Source of the DNA: Typha latifolia
Taxonomy: Eukaryota > Streptophyta > Magnoliopsida > Poales > Typhaceae
Direction of reading: 5' to 3'
NCBI GenBank assembly: GCA_019914945.1
Contig: CM034103.1
Coordinates: 15,094,785-15,158,784 of the forward strand
Length of the DNA: 64,000 nt
Translations under genes and position numbers: made by a program
Shown here: one piece after another, positions 1 to 12,334 of the stretch
How positions within the stretch are numbered: the stretch's first letter is position 1
Layout: each line of letters opens with the position of its first letter
The notes under the pieces: generated by a model
Databases searched by the model: none
Seen by the model: only the letters and a program-made list of their open reading frames with translations
What the model was told of the DNA's origin: nothing

Positions 1-456
1 GAATTTCGTACTTGTTGACGTGCCAATTTTTTTTATAGGAAAAATTATATACTTTCATTTATGAAGGTTCTTCAGTATCATATGATCTGACAAGCATATG
101 CAATTAAACAAAATCAAAGCATCTACCATTTTGACAGCCTATTCAATTAAGTAAACTGTACTATTTTTCCCAAGCATATATGATCTTACAAATTGTAGAC
201 ATGGATCTTAGTACGAGCTAGAGAAGAAAAAGGAAACCTTCAATTTATTCTTCTGTTTATTAAACCAAAAGTACATGGCCAAGGATACAAGATTTCAAGT
301 AAAAAAGAGGAACGAAGTTTAATGTTACATATCATAGTGCCCAACTGGCAATCGGCCAACTACGAACAGAAAGAGAACTCTTAACTCAAACACAGTTGTT
401 TAAGATATTAACAGTTCACTAGTCACTTGTTGCCACCATGGCCTGGACTGACATCT

Positions 457-3400
457 TTATTCTATCGATACAATTTGCTTCCCTTGCTCAAAAGTAGGAG
501 GAAGAAGTAATGCTTGAGCTGATTTGAAGGGGGATTCTGGAAGGAAATTTTTTTTTAGAGGCTTCTTAGTTGGACTGCACACTAAAGCCCTTTGCTGCAA
601 ATGCCTGAGGCTCTGCTCCATACTGAACTTCACAATCTCATGCAGCATCTCCTTTGTCTTTCCTGCACAACTATTCTGATCAAACCGAGATACAATGTCG
701 CTAACAATGTCTTCAAGAGAGTTCCCCTGGAAGTCTGGCATTGAGTATGTAGGCATCCTTAGTCTCTGCAGGAGCACACCATCTCTAGACCTAGATTTCT
801 GGGTCCCTCGAACAGTTAACTTGTGTAGACCAGGCATTGCCCTTCTTTCAGAACAACCTCTCAATATTTGTTGTGATCGCTCTCACACATTGTAAAGGGT
901 GCTCCTGTTGCATGTTCTCTGCTTTAGAGAGAGACTCCCTTAAGAATCTCAACTACTGTGAGCACTCCGTGTTCCTCTGCCATCAGAGAAGCCCTCCTCC
1001 TCTCATCAAAACTGAGCAACAATTCTAAGAGAGCACTGCACTTCTTCTCAGCTGTTTTTGAGGTTTTGTTGCAGCTTTTAAGTAAATCAAATACGGGAGG
1101 GATAGGCTCTGATGAGAGGATGGTCTTTAGTTAAACTGGAAGTGTTAGTAGATTGTATAAAGCCATGACTGCATCAACCTTAGCTTGTTTGCTTCCATCT
1201 CTTAATGCCATCACAAGGAGAGGGATGGCACCTTAGTTGCTGATGGTTGATTTATTGAAGGAGGAAGCAGTGAGAGTGAGAAGCACAGCGGTAGCATGTT
1301 CTTAATCTGCCTATTGTAGAAAAGTAATAATTTGTTCCAAAGCTCCGGGATCCAGAATACTGATCTTCTTCCTGAAATTGCAACAATAGAGATGAATCAG
1401 CATCCTTTTCATTTTCATTTGGACACAGATCATCAAACTAAAATCAGCTGTTCTGCAATTGCATTAATTACCGTTAACATAGGAGCCAAATATAATAAGC
1501 AGCTGAAGAAACTTATTCTATCATGGATTAGAGAATAACTTCCTCCCATACTTTCGTATTGAATACAGAATCTAGTTTAAAATTTAAACTTGGCTGAATA
1601 AAATGTGTGCATATTCCTCACTGTATCATGCCACTACTTTCACCTAATTCGTGGAATACTTAGTTCTTAAGTATCAAAAAGGGTTGTAAATACTTTTGGC
1701 AGTGGCAGTGTAAGGATTCTTTCGCAAATGGCTCGTAGAAATTATCACAATACATGAAGATATATAACCAAAAATAACCGATATATTCCAGAACTAGTTA
1801 ATTTCACAAGAAAGTGATAGAAAGCAGATAGTTCAGAGAATTTATCATGCCCTGAAGTCTTGCTAGTTTGTACAATCAGTTAGGTGATGACTTTAAGGAG
1901 CACTGCAGCAGTGACATCTGTATTTGACCCCCAAAAATATTTGATGTACAAGGAAGCATCATCAGCTGCAGAAATTCCCAAATAGCATTGATACTTCATC
2001 AAATACAGAAGTTAGTCATTAACTCTGAATTTCACCAAATTCTAATAAGCGGCCAAAATGATGATCTTTATAGGATACACTTTCTCCTCTATTAGAACTA
2101 TGATTTAAGTGATCTTCACATTTATAAACTATTAAAATTTTGCTAAGCCTCCCACTGAAAGATACTCAATTCTTCTATGGGATCACTCATAAAACTCACA
2201 GGAGCTTAATCTGCAAAAGTATCTTCTTCAAGATACTACCAATCATACATAAAATGTGAAAATTAAAAAAGAATGTCCAATCTATCTAACTTATAAGAAT
2301 TTATATAAAATGAAAAGTATTCAAGATATTAGCCAAATACAAAAATTATAAACAGATCAACCACTGCTAAAAACAATTTAAATGACAAATATACCCTTGT
2401 GCGGTCCTTCTACCACCAAATACAATATCTCTTCACCATGGTACTACTGTCATTTCATATGAGTTGTGCTCTGTCAATGTCATCTATATCTTCTTAATAT
2501 TCCGACCCTGTCTCTCATGTGCTCAATTATTTAAAATATCCCTAACAAGGTTGACAAATAATCTCTGTCCTACAACTTGAGCAAAGTTTCAACTATGAAG
2601 CAGAAATACTGTTTATTTAGAGCATAAAAATCCTTTTGAAATCCGTAAAGTCAATTCTTGTGTTAGAAATTTAGAATAGTCAAGTCTACCAAAGTTTAGT
2701 AATGCTGTATTAATTTGACTTAGGAATAAAGAGCCTCCTAAGTCTTCTCTCCAACCTGTTCCAATATGACCCTGCTTCCTTTCCTCAGTTATCAACAGAT
2801 TTTCTATCTTCTACCATGCGTAGATGTCCCTCTTGACAATTCATCCCGGACATATGGATAAGGATGTTGCTATAAGTGGTGCAACGAAATTCTCACCTCA
2901 CCAACATGGGAATTTTCCTGTTTATAGCATACTGCGAAACTAAAATCTTTTGATCATCAGAGACCGGATTATTCTCATTCAAACACCAAGTTGTTCGTAA
3001 CAATTCATATCTTTTCCTCAACTGAAGTTAACATAACTCAGTTAGACTAAATTAACGCTTAAGCTTACTTCAATGGAATAAACCCCAAAAGTTGAAGCTC
3101 CATTAAATGGACTTCCAATCCCACTTTCATACACCCACGCAAATCTTATTGGCTTGCACCAGGATCCGGAAACATATCACACTCTATAGACCAATCGTTT
3201 ATCACTTGAATCACTGTAATGCAGCTTATCAAAACCAAAATAATATGAATATTCTCTATCAACTCATAAAAAATTAGAAACGGAAGCAAATCCAACTTAC
3301 TAGAAAAGCAATAAACAACGTTATTTTGTTACAAAGAATGTCAATATCAGATTAGATGGGCGTCATAACTGCAAAGTTCTCACCTTTCGTCCTTGACGCC

Positions 3401-3534
3401 GAGATTAAGAAGCGCGAGGAGAGCATCCTCCGGTGCTTCACCGACGTCTTATCCAGCCGTTAGATCTCCTCCGCCGCCTGTATCCTGACCTCCCTGTCGT
3501 CCGATCGGATCCGCTCCGTGATCTCGTCCACCAT
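457..3534 (-). pseudogene. ARM-repeat protein pseudogene (two exons)
   Basis: This is a decayed copy of a plant armadillo-repeat protein of the At1g01830 type. Seen: exon 1 runs from an ATG at 3534 to a clean GT donor after 3384. It encodes MVDEITERIRSDDREVRIQA, then hits a TAA stop and a frameshift before the ARM-like EDALLALLNLGVKDER. Exon 2 starts after an AG at 1372 (KKISILDPGALEQI) and carries ARM units such as GAIPLLVMALRDGSKQAKVD and EKKCSALLELLLSFDERRR. It is broken by several in-frame stops (after FLQ, STISN, LTLPV and GVSL) and by at least one frameshift. The last 135 codons are still open and end at 457. The frame and splice sites are otherwise well preserved, so the loss looks fairly recent. 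Family assignment rests on the repeat pattern and on remembered family members. A U-box ARM protein is less likely because no U-box is visible. Confidence 0.8.
1540..3380. other. Former intron of the ARM pseudogene
   Basis: This roughly 2-kb AT-rich stretch separates the two recognisable exons of the pseudogene. No coding signal on either strand looks real. The few short open frames lack codon bias or recognisable motifs. Confidence 0.6.
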
Positions 3535-4132
3535 CACCGCCGCCTCTCTCCTCTCCTCTATCCTTCTCTCTTCTCATCGAGCAAGAAAGCTAACGGCCAA
3601 GATTAAACGACGCCACAACAAGAAGCGACGCTGGACGACCGTCTGATGGGATTCAATTAAGATCAACGGCTAATGGACACATATGCACCTTAGACTAACA
3701 ATGGATGGCCCGAGAAGTGAAGTGGGTCAACTGTAGCTCTTAATTAGGCCGACTACGAAATCTAAATTATATATTAGCATAAATTAGCGAGGAGCAAAAG
3801 GTAGTTAGTTAGTTAATTAGTTAGATGGAAAGTAAATCTTATATACGTGTAAATAACCAACCGCTTGTAGAAACCCTCACGTTAAAAGAGAAAACCAAAA
3901 ATGATAACGACGCACTAAATGTCTAAATGTAAGGCTCATCCACCTGTCGTTACTAATAAATATTTATAATTGTATTCTTGACTCATTCTATAGTCTATGG
4001 CTCTGGTCATGTTAGGCCTACAGTAACATATCAAGTAACATCTAATTTAGCTCTCCTCATTCTCTGCCGTCTTCATTGACTGGGCAACATAAAGTATTTA
4101 CTAAAGCCAGTCATGTTAGACCAGAACTAATG

Positions 4133-4142
4133 CCTATATATA
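4133..4142 (+). promoter_or_regulatory. TATA box
   Basis: The string CTATATATAC lies about 60 bases before the ATG at 4197, which is the usual distance for a plant core promoter with a short leader. Confidence 0.6.
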
Positions 4143-4196
4143 CCTCCCATGTTCTATTCATCACTCACCCAAGTTAATTAACAAAAAGAAAAGGTA

Positions 4197-4646
4197 ATGG
4201 CAAGCATCACTTCTCAAGTATACCGAAGCATCCACCATTACTGGAGGCATAGGACATACCAAAGACTCGAACCTTCGTCGAGGCAGGTAAGAGTGGTCAG
4301 GCTCGGCGTAGGAAGCGGCCGCAGCTCCAGCAACCGGCAGCTGACGTGGAAAGTAAGGGTGGTCCGGCCCATAGTTAGGCTGAGATCCAAGCTATGCTCA
4401 CCTTTCCGGCTGCTGACTAGGATGAGGGACGCCTACGTGGACGCCATGCTGGCGTTGGCTGGCGGCCAGGGCCGGCCGGCGGCGTTGCAGCTAAGCAAGA
4501 GCAGGAGCGGCTCGGACGACGGGCTATGGGGTAGGAGGATGCCGAAAGCACGTCAGGTGACGGCGAGGCGCGGGGATTTCGAGAAGAGGATGATGGTTCA
4601 TATATATAACTCATTGATCACTGCGCCGGAGTTGCCCGGGGTTTAA
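4197..4646 (+). CDS. Small basic plant-specific protein (149 aa), function unknown
   Basis: This is an intronless gene for a 149-residue, strongly basic protein. The centre carries a run of the form LCSPFRLLTRMRDAYVDAML (about residues 66-85). That pattern, a Pro-Leu/Arg-rich block followed by RDAYVD/N and a short hydrophobic stretch, is one I associate with a family of uncharacterised angiosperm proteins of about 100-200 residues. The N-terminal 60 residues are rich in Arg and Ser; no signal peptide or catalytic motif is seen. A TATA box at 4133-4142 and an A-rich leader directly before the ATG support expression from this start. No neighbour suggests a function. The family is from memory and no role is proposed. 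Confidence 0.7.
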   Translation: MASITSQVYRSIHHYWRHRTYQRLEPSSRQVRVVRLGVGSGRSSSNRQLTWKVRVVRPIVRLRSKLCSPFRLLTRMRDAYVDAMLALAGGQGRPAALQLSKSRSGSDDGLWGRRMPKARQVTARRGDFEKRMMVHIYNSLITAPELPGV

Positions 4647-5122
4647 AGTACTATCTATATATGTTGAAATCTAAAGCTTTTGTAATTTGTAGTGAGTGTG
4701 GATCTGAGTTTTGTTGTTCAATTTTATGTACTTATGTCCAGTTCTTTATCTTATGTTTTGATTATAAGGAACCAAAACTATAAATATGAAACCTGTCGAG
4801 TTATTAATCACATCTAGTAAATTTTACTTTTGAGTTTTTTGCATTGCTCCAGTTTATATTTGAGCCTAAGATTTTAGACCAATATATCCGATTTGCTGGC
4901 TCTTGTGGGATCATGAACCTAACAAAATCAAGTCAATCTTGATGCAATCCTACAAGGCGGCAATCCAAACCCAAAGAAAACGCCCAGGAATCGGTCATTA
5001 AACTCATTATTTGCCATTTTCTTTAACTCTCCTAATTCTATTTTGTTGATTAATCTTAGAATAAAAAAGAATGGGAGTTGGGGCCCGCCGCTCCTGGTTT
5101 ATGGCTGTACAACTGGTCAGCA

Positions 5123-7935
5123 ATGCCATTACGACCCACCTATTCCGGCCGTGCACGGCTCCAGGAGCTCGGTTACAAGCAGGAACTCAAGCGTGGCCTC
5201 TCGTAAGTCGTAACTCTCTCTCTCTCTAAATCCAATCTCTGATACTCAATTCCTATCTCATTTATTCTATCTAATCCGTGAATTTTCACAGAATGTTATC
5301 CAATTTTGCCTTCTCCTTCTCGATCATATCCGTGCTCGCCGGGATAACCACGCTTTACAACGCGGGGCTTAGTTTAGGAGGGCCTTTAACCATGACGTTT
5401 GGATGGTTCGTCGCCGGAATCTTCACAGTGTTCGTCGGACTGGTGATGGTGGAGATTTGTTCGTCGTATCCGACGTCCGGCGGACTCTACTATTATAGTA
5501 CTCGGCTCTCCGGCAAAGAAATGGCTCCCTTCGCTTCCTGGATAACTAGCTGGTATTACTCGTTTGTTTCTTGACTAATTGGTTTGATTCTAGTTCCTAA
5601 TATCGATACATTTACCTACAAAATTGTCACTTTGATTAATTTTTTTTATCACAAACTATGTAATCCTTAATATTTAACTTCTCATCTATGATTGATCATT
5701 TATCTTCTTCTTCTTTTTTAATTTCTTTTGGGTATAACATTGTTGGTCAGGTCATTGAAGCTTAAATTACTTTATCATTTGTTATTCTTCTAAGCTAGCT
5801 GTTAAAGGATTTCTATTTTGCAGTGGGCTGTTACTACCAGTGTAGATTTCTCATTGGGAAAGTCGTTAAATGTGATTACTTTACTTTGTTCTGGTGGAAG
5901 AAAAGGGAATGGATTCACAGCTACTAGATAGTCTAGATTTGTGGTCATTGGATTCCATGGAGGAATTCTTCTAATCCATGCCTTAATCAACAGTCTCTCC
6001 ATTATTTGGTTGTCCTTTTTCGGACAGATTGCTGCTGCATGGAGTTTCTTAGGTAAATCTCTCTCTCTCTCTCTCTCTGAGGCACAAATAAGCTAATTAT
6101 AGAATTAATCTAGCTGAGTTTGTTCTCCTCAGGTGTGTTTGTCCTCATGATCCTTATACCACAGTTGCTACAGAGAGGTTCAGTTCCAAATTCGTCTTTA
6201 CTCATTTCAACACTGATAACAATGAAGGATCCACAGCAAAGTTCACATATTTGTTTTGGGTCTCTTGATGAGCCAATATACATTGACAGGATATGATGCA
6301 TCTGCTCATATGGTAAGAGATTTGTTTAATTTCTTTTTACCTGCTACTAAGTATGCATCACTGAGTTAAGTAAAATTCTCAAAAATGTACCATATCCGCC
6401 ATTGGTTTGTTGTGAATTCCATTCTTTTATATAAATTTTTGCTCTGCTTATCTTGTAATAATTCTTGTTACTACTATTGAGCCATAGGATCAAAATCTTG
6501 CTTATGTAGAACAATTTTAGTTTTGATGTGTTGCACAGACATTTCTTATTAGACTATTGCAATGGTACTCAAGCATGACCTCTACTACTTATGTTCAGAC
6601 AGAGCAAACTAAAAATACGGACAAGAACGGATGGACAGGGATAATTACTTACATTGATATATGAATTCTTGTTGGCTGGGGTTACCTACTTGGCATCCCA
6701 TTTGCAGCAACAAACATTCCATATCTTTTGAGCAGTCAAAATGATGCTGGAGGATATGCAATTGCTAAAAGATTTTGTCTTTCCTTTTAAGAGTGGGTAT
6801 GGCAGTGGAACTGGCGGTATCATTTGCTTGGGAGTGGTTGCTGTTGCCATATTATTCTGCGGTATGAGTTCCATAGGTGAGCAATTTCTAGGTAATTCTG
6901 TTGTCTCTGTTCTCTCTTAGCTGTAAGTCAATACCTCCTTTCTCGTGCCTAAGAACGACGACCGGAATAGATATTTCTTTGTTATATTCACAACTTTACG
7001 ATGGACTCAAGAGAAGGAGTAATGCCACTGTCAATATTTTGGCATAAAGTGAACAAGAAAGACATCCGATAAATGTAGTTTGACATTGATAGTAATGAAT
7101 CTGTTCTTTTGATGCCTCCAGTTCTCATCACCACCATAATTACATTTTGTTAATGCATATGGACTGTGTTTTTCTTGTACTTGCTCATATATTTAATAAA
7201 TGCCCAGGATGCCTCCAGACGATTAGATTAGTGTTTCCTAGCAAATCCATGCGACTAGGTCAGTGCTTGAAACTAATTCTTCAACCAAAACATAAAGACT
7301 GTCAGAGGTAAAATTCAGTCATATTACATAGCAATGTGGCTCCATCTATTTTAAGAACTGCTGTCCATTTTACATGTCTTGGAATTATCAAACAATGAAT
7401 TGAAACAACAGAGCTTAAATTTTCTAGCTCTATATGTAGACAGAAATGTTGAGTGACTCAAATTTTCTCCAGTTCTATAATTAAATTTTCTTAACTAGCC
7501 AATTCTGATTACTTCTCTTTGCATTAAATCTATAGTTCGAGAATACTTGCTCAACTGTCTGACATCTCAACTATGTTAAACTTTCAGTCTCTAGGAAGTC
7601 TGGTGGCATTCCAAGCAATGGTTTCAATAGCTACGGTCGGACTCTATACTGCTTACACATTTCCAATCTTCTTTCGGGTGACACTAGGCAGGAAGCCCTT
7701 CATCCCAGGACCATTCAACCTTGGCCGCTTCAGAATCCTGGTTGGTTGGATCGCTGTTCTTTGGGGTGCAATCATCACAGTTCTGTTCTCCCCACCTGTT
7801 GCTTATCCAGTTACAAAAGATACTCTCATCTATGCACCTGCTGCTGTTGGTGGTCTTTTTCTTCTGATTGTTTCATCTTGGATTCTGAGTGCAAGGCACT
7901 GGTTCAAAGGTCCCATTACAAACATAGATACTTGA
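5123..7935 (+). pseudogene. BAT1-type amino-acid permease pseudogene
   Basis: These are remains of an APC-superfamily permease like Arabidopsis BAT1 (bidirectional amino-acid transport; also linked to GABA export). Exon 1 from the ATG at 5123 encodes ARLQELGYKQELKRGLS with a donor after 5206. Exon 2 (from 5292) continues with MLSNFAFSFSIISVLAGITT and SYPTSGGLYYYSTRLSG. An exon at about 5824-6053 (WAVTTSVDFSLG) has an in-frame TAG followed by GFHGGILLIHALINS. Exons at about 6134 and 6600-6880 show frameshifts inside QYTLTGYDASAHM and NDAGGYAIAK. The DGxxPxSxxWHKVNKK-like block near 7000 is also frameshifted. Only the last exon (7588-7935) is clean, ending at SARHWFKGPITNIDT. Exon order matches a full gene, so this is a degraded original or duplicated copy rather than a processed one. 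A truncated expressed product cannot be excluded. Confidence 0.85.
6059..6078. repeat. (CT)10 microsatellite
   Basis: Short CT run directly after a donor site inside the permease pseudogene. Confidence 0.9.
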
Positions 7936-9260
7936 TTGAAGAACTGGTACACTATTGATTGGCTAATACTCTTCCTGGTGCAGTCTTTTAGCCTGGTTTC
8001 CTTATTTTTCCCAAATGGACAATAGATTCTGGGGAAAGTAGCAAGAGTTGTACTAGTTCTTAATGAGATTCGACCCAACTCTTATGTAAAAACTGGTACA
8101 CATTTGACCTATTTTGTGAACAATGATTGATGTAAAACTTGCATCTTCCAATGGTACAAATATTGATTTGGGTGTAAAGGAAACTACCTTCCGAACTTTA
8201 GATTCACATATCTGTACGTATATAGCTCACTACTTGCAAATTATCACTCTATTAACTTCACAAAAACCATCAAATTTGTTCACATCTTGTCACCACTTAA
8301 CACCTTAACTATTTTGACAGGCAAATTCAAACAGCACACCTAAATTCGTTTAGACGTCAAATTGAAGCACTTGATCAGAACTCGGGGCAGCAATTTTCTC
8401 TAATTACTAGTCACCACCTAACCCAATCTTGCATAGTTTTGTACATGGGACCAAAACCATTAGACGTAGAACGTGATTGATGCTAACAAAATGGGCCAAA
8501 GTTAGTTAAAAGTTTGACAAGCAAGCAAACATTATAGCATCATTTCTTTTCTAAAGGCGTCCTTTTAGTACACAAGGTGGTTAACTCAGAGAGGTCAGAG
8601 CCTTTGAAGCAAAGCTAAAGCAATCACAAGGCAATCCCACTTCCAACCACATCCCCTTACGTGCCCACCCACCCTTTCTCCTTATCCGGCTCCTATTGAG
8701 TTATTCAGCATCCACCAAACTTATCCCCGATAAGTACTCAACACTATCCGATGCATAAAAATCTATCTCCATCAAGCAACCACTAAACTGAAACTAATAA
8801 TGCTTCCCTGCGAGATAATATTGTTTTAACTGGGGCAAATTGGTAAATTTCGAGAAGTTTACTATTTATGGAAAAGAGAGGTAGGATGGTAGATGGCCTA
8901 ATTGGACGCGTCCTCCGTCCCGTGCCATGATGCCAAAGAGGAAAAGGTTTAACTTATTCCAACTAGGATGAATAAATCTCACTATTCACCAGTTTTGGAG
9001 AAGAAACAAGTACAATTTAAATCAGAGCCGTCCGATATTTTCCGGGACCCACCGTTCCATCCCTCAAGAACGGTGTAAGAGATGCAGGGGAAATTACCGA
9101 AGTGTACAAGCTCAGCTCGCTCTTCAGTACCTCGTACGAGGGTGAAAAGGGAAACTCGTTAATGCCACGTCAGAGCGCCGGGGGACCCAATTCTGTTACA
9201 ATTCTTTGCAACCGTTTCGGTGGTCCCCACCTGGTCCCCCTTCGCAGCGACCATTTGCTC
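7936..9260. other. Intergenic region, no gene seen
   Basis: This holds the 3' flank of the permease pseudogene and the upstream region of the CCCH gene. ORFs are short and lack motifs. A CACGTCAG string near 9165 could be a bZIP-type site. Confidence 0.5.
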
Positions 9261-9270
9261 CCTTCGAACT

Positions 9271-9283
9271 CCATTATATATAA
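9271..9283 (+). promoter_or_regulatory. TATA box of the CCCH zinc-finger gene
   Basis: The string CATTATATATAAT occurs about 30 bases before the (CT)n leader tract, placing transcription start at or just before the repeat. Confidence 0.6.
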
Positions 9284-9304
9284 TCCATCGCTACCCATTT
9301 CTTG

Positions 9305-9308
<4 letters not shown>

Positions 9309-9359
<51 letters not shown>
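9309..9359. repeat. (CT)25 microsatellite in a 5' leader
   Basis: Pure CT tract between the TATA box and the leader splice donor of the CCCH gene, so it is probably transcribed. Confidence 0.9.
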
Positions 9360-9362
<3 letters not shown>

Positions 9363-9983
9363 TAATCCTTGGTGCTCTCGTTGCTCAGGTGAGATATCTG
9401 AGATCGTGAGAATGCGATGTTCCTGAACGGATTTGCTCTATCTCGCCGGATGTTCTTATGGATTTAATCGTTTTTGTGGAAATTTAGGCGATTTGATGAA
9501 GTTTCTAGTGTATAGCTTTATCGTTAGCAGATCTTTCGATTGCATCTGAGTTTATATTAATTAGCTCTGAGGAGCTAGATTATTCCGGTAAACTTCATGG
9601 TTTGATCGGATCATCTTCATTTTTGTGGCTGTAAAGAATGCTTGATTAGAAGATCAGCAACGATCATAGTTGTTCACTCCATTTTCTAGTCTATTTTACC
9701 TGGGAATTTAGTCGAGTAAGTATGTAATGGCAATCCAAAGATCCACTAATTCTTGCTTCGATTTTAGCTAATTTACTTGTTGTCTCCTTTTCTATTTTTT
9801 TTGTTTGGTTTATCTCCATTATTTACACTTCGCTAACCTGAAACAATCGATCTATGATCGGAAGGTTTGAAGTATTAGCTTATTATGTTCGAGGTTTTCG
9901 TTTTCTTATTTGTTTCAAGGAACTCTGCTATTCTCTGTTTTTTCTTGATATCTTTCTTTTGTCCGTTTTTCCTAGCAGATAAG

Positions 9984-11126
9984 ATGCAGCAGGAGCTGAT
10001 CTCTTCAACCAATGGCGGCCGCCTCATGCCCGCGATCGAATCTGGAAGTTTCGGACCTCTTGATCAACGGCTCTGCTCACCTCCATACCTCACCAATGGC
10101 GGCGATCTCTTCTACCCATACACCTCCATCTTCTCCAACCCCGAAGGCGCTCCATCTCCTCTCACTCACTTCCCGGTCCCCTCCTCCCTCTCGCTCTCCC
10201 CCTCCTCCGCCTCCTTCGATGGTGACGACGACCTCGCCGCCACCGACAACCGCCTCTACCTCGCCCGCCTCACCCTCCAGTACCAGGAGATCGCCGATCG
10301 CTACGAGCTCTGCCTCTCCCACCTCCACGAGGCGGCGGAGGAGGCTGAGGCCCTCCGCCACGAGAACGTCAAGCTCCGCATCGCCAACGGCGAGCTCACC
10401 AAGCGTCTCGCCTTCTTGTCTGTCAACCAGAACAGCCGGATCCCGTCCTCCGCCATCTCCGCCGCCGCAAATTCCCTCGCGGAAGAGTTTCGCCGTCTCG
10501 GGATCGGCGAGCCGACAGCGGAGATGAGCCCAACGAGTGTTCTCGAGGAAGAGAAACGCGTTTCGCTTCCCAAGAGCATCTCAATCCGATCCAGTGGTTA
10601 CCTAAAGCTCAACCCCACTGGTGTCCCGGGAACGACGTCCAACCGCAGCGGCCGTCTACGCGTATCCAGCCCTGCCGTTGTCGGATCAGTGAGTCTACTA
10701 CTCTACTCTCACCACTCCCTCTTCCATTTTACTATTTCCACTCAACAACCTATACTATCGTTATATTGCGTTTTCTCAATGTAAATAAAGCAGCAGAAAG
10801 TTTACGTGGGAGGCAAGAAGGAAGAAAGGGGAGAAGCGAAAGCAGTGGATGGTGACGAGGAAGGCGCATTGGAGTTCGAGGTATACAACCAGGGGATGTT
10901 TAAGACCGAGCTTTGCAACAAATGGGAGGAGACCGGTGAATGCCCATACGGGGACCACTGCCAGTTCGCCCACGGCATAGCGGAGCTCCGACCCGTTATC
11001 CGCCACCCGCGTTACAAGACCGAGGTCTGCCGCATGGTCCTCGCTGGCGACACGTGTCCCTACGGCCATCGCTGCCACTTCCGCCACACCCTCGCCCCAT
11101 CCGACCGCCTCCTCCTCCGGCCATAG
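9984..11126 (+). CDS. Tandem CCCH zinc-finger protein (TTP-like)
   Basis: Predicted RNA-binding regulator of the plant C3H14/C3H15 type, which binds AU-rich mRNA elements. Coding exons are 9984-10688 and 10794-11126, joined in frame to give 345 residues. A leader intron is likely: donor after 9388, acceptor ending at 9978, just before the ATG. Residues 1-75 are low-complexity, and about residues 85-150 form a charged coiled-coil segment ([20 protein letters not shown]). The zinc fingers are C276-X8-C285-X5-C291-X3-H295 and C314-X8-C323-X5-C329-X3-H333, each led by a KTE-x-C motif and separated by 18 residues, exactly the TTP arrangement. The second intron ends in CAGCAG, so two acceptors three bases apart are possible. 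The ATG at 9885 falls inside the proposed leader intron, so 9984 is preferred. Confidence 0.92.
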
Positions 11127-11683
11127 ATATCGTCAGTCGGTAATTTTTCTCTCACAAATACCAAAAGAAATACTAAATAAAAACAAAGTCAACTATTCAG
11201 AGAAAGAAACAAATGGAATGTTAAGATTAGTGGCGAGGCTATGTGAATATATATAGAGCAGAAGATTGATGATGTGGGAATATGAAATGAAATGATCAAC
11301 TTTTCCCGCAGAGGATTTAATAGGGTAAGTAACTAAGTATGTTGCTAAATTGCTTTGTATATTCCTTAAATCCTTGTAATAACGATATATAAGTATACGT
11401 AATAACTTTTTCCTTGGGCGGAATATTATTATTGCCTCTACAAGGTAATAATGGAATTATGTAGGAATGTATTGATTCGATGAGGTCTGGTTGAAGGGTT
11501 GGGCAAGACGGCTCGTTCGTGGAGTCCTTGATTTTGTCATTGATCGCTATTCTTTTCTGCTGTCACTAATGCTACAGTACAGATGTTCTACTAGTTGGTA
11601 GCATCTATTGGTCATTTTATACTGAATTCTTCTTTCCCCCCAAAATTCTCTTAAGAGAAAATGGATTCCTTTGGTTATGAAGA

Positions 11684-11686
<3 letters not shown>

Positions 11687-11771
<85 letters not shown>
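11687..11771. repeat. Compound (CT)n-(TA)n microsatellite
   Basis: About 67 bases of CT repeat run directly into about 18 bases of TA repeat. It is the longest simple repeat in the window. Confidence 0.95.
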
Positions 11772-11772
<1 letters not shown>

Positions 11773-12276
11773 TATATTTATTTATTTTTTATTTTTTTCT
11801 GTTTGGTGGATTTATCAAAAGCGGATGAACTAGTACTCAGGAGCACACCCAGTTCAGGGTCAAGTGGAACCCGGTCGAGCATTCAAAAAGCAGGCTCTAG
11901 CCACCAGCCTTAAATGAGATGTTCGATTTTCTACTTTGAATGGACAAAGCTTGCTCAAGTTTATTTCACGCGTGATGCAAGATTTGAGTCAATCCCCACT
12001 AGTAACGTCTGATCCCTTGATTTATATGAATGTGTCCTTAACTCACTCGAGTGATAAAACCGAGACCTGATCATGCTTAAACTTAGTTGGATCCGAGTTG
12101 AGAAGCTAGAATTAGGGAGCATTTTTTGTAAGGCCAGTTACCAGGCCGACATCAAGCTCATGCGGACAATTAGCTGATCGATGTGGATGCATCTGGCAGA
12201 AAGTGACCAGTCAGTCAGTGAGTCAGTCCGATGTCATTATTTTTTCGTTCCTTTTTTTTTCCCTTTTGTTGGCAGA

Positions 12277-12334
12277 AAGTTTTGTCAATTGAATCAAGAT
12301 ATATGAAGTTTTGTCAATTGAATCAAGATATATG
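12277..12334. repeat. 29-bp perfect tandem duplication
   Basis: Two identical adjacent 29-base units, each beginning AAGTTTTGTCAATTGAATC. Being perfect, the duplication is recent or has been kept uniform. Confidence 0.95.

Noticed and set aside
4417..4614. 65-codon ORF antisense to the small basic protein
   Set aside because: Shadow frame; the plus strand has the TATA box and family-like block.
9885..9983. Upstream in-frame start for the CCCH protein
   Set aside because: The added residues are hydrophobic intron-like sequence and a good acceptor at 9978 places them in the leader intron.
10012..10527. 171-codon Ser/Pro-rich ORF inside the CCCH gene
   Set aside because: Out-of-frame reading of exon 1 of the zinc-finger gene; low-complexity and no family signal.
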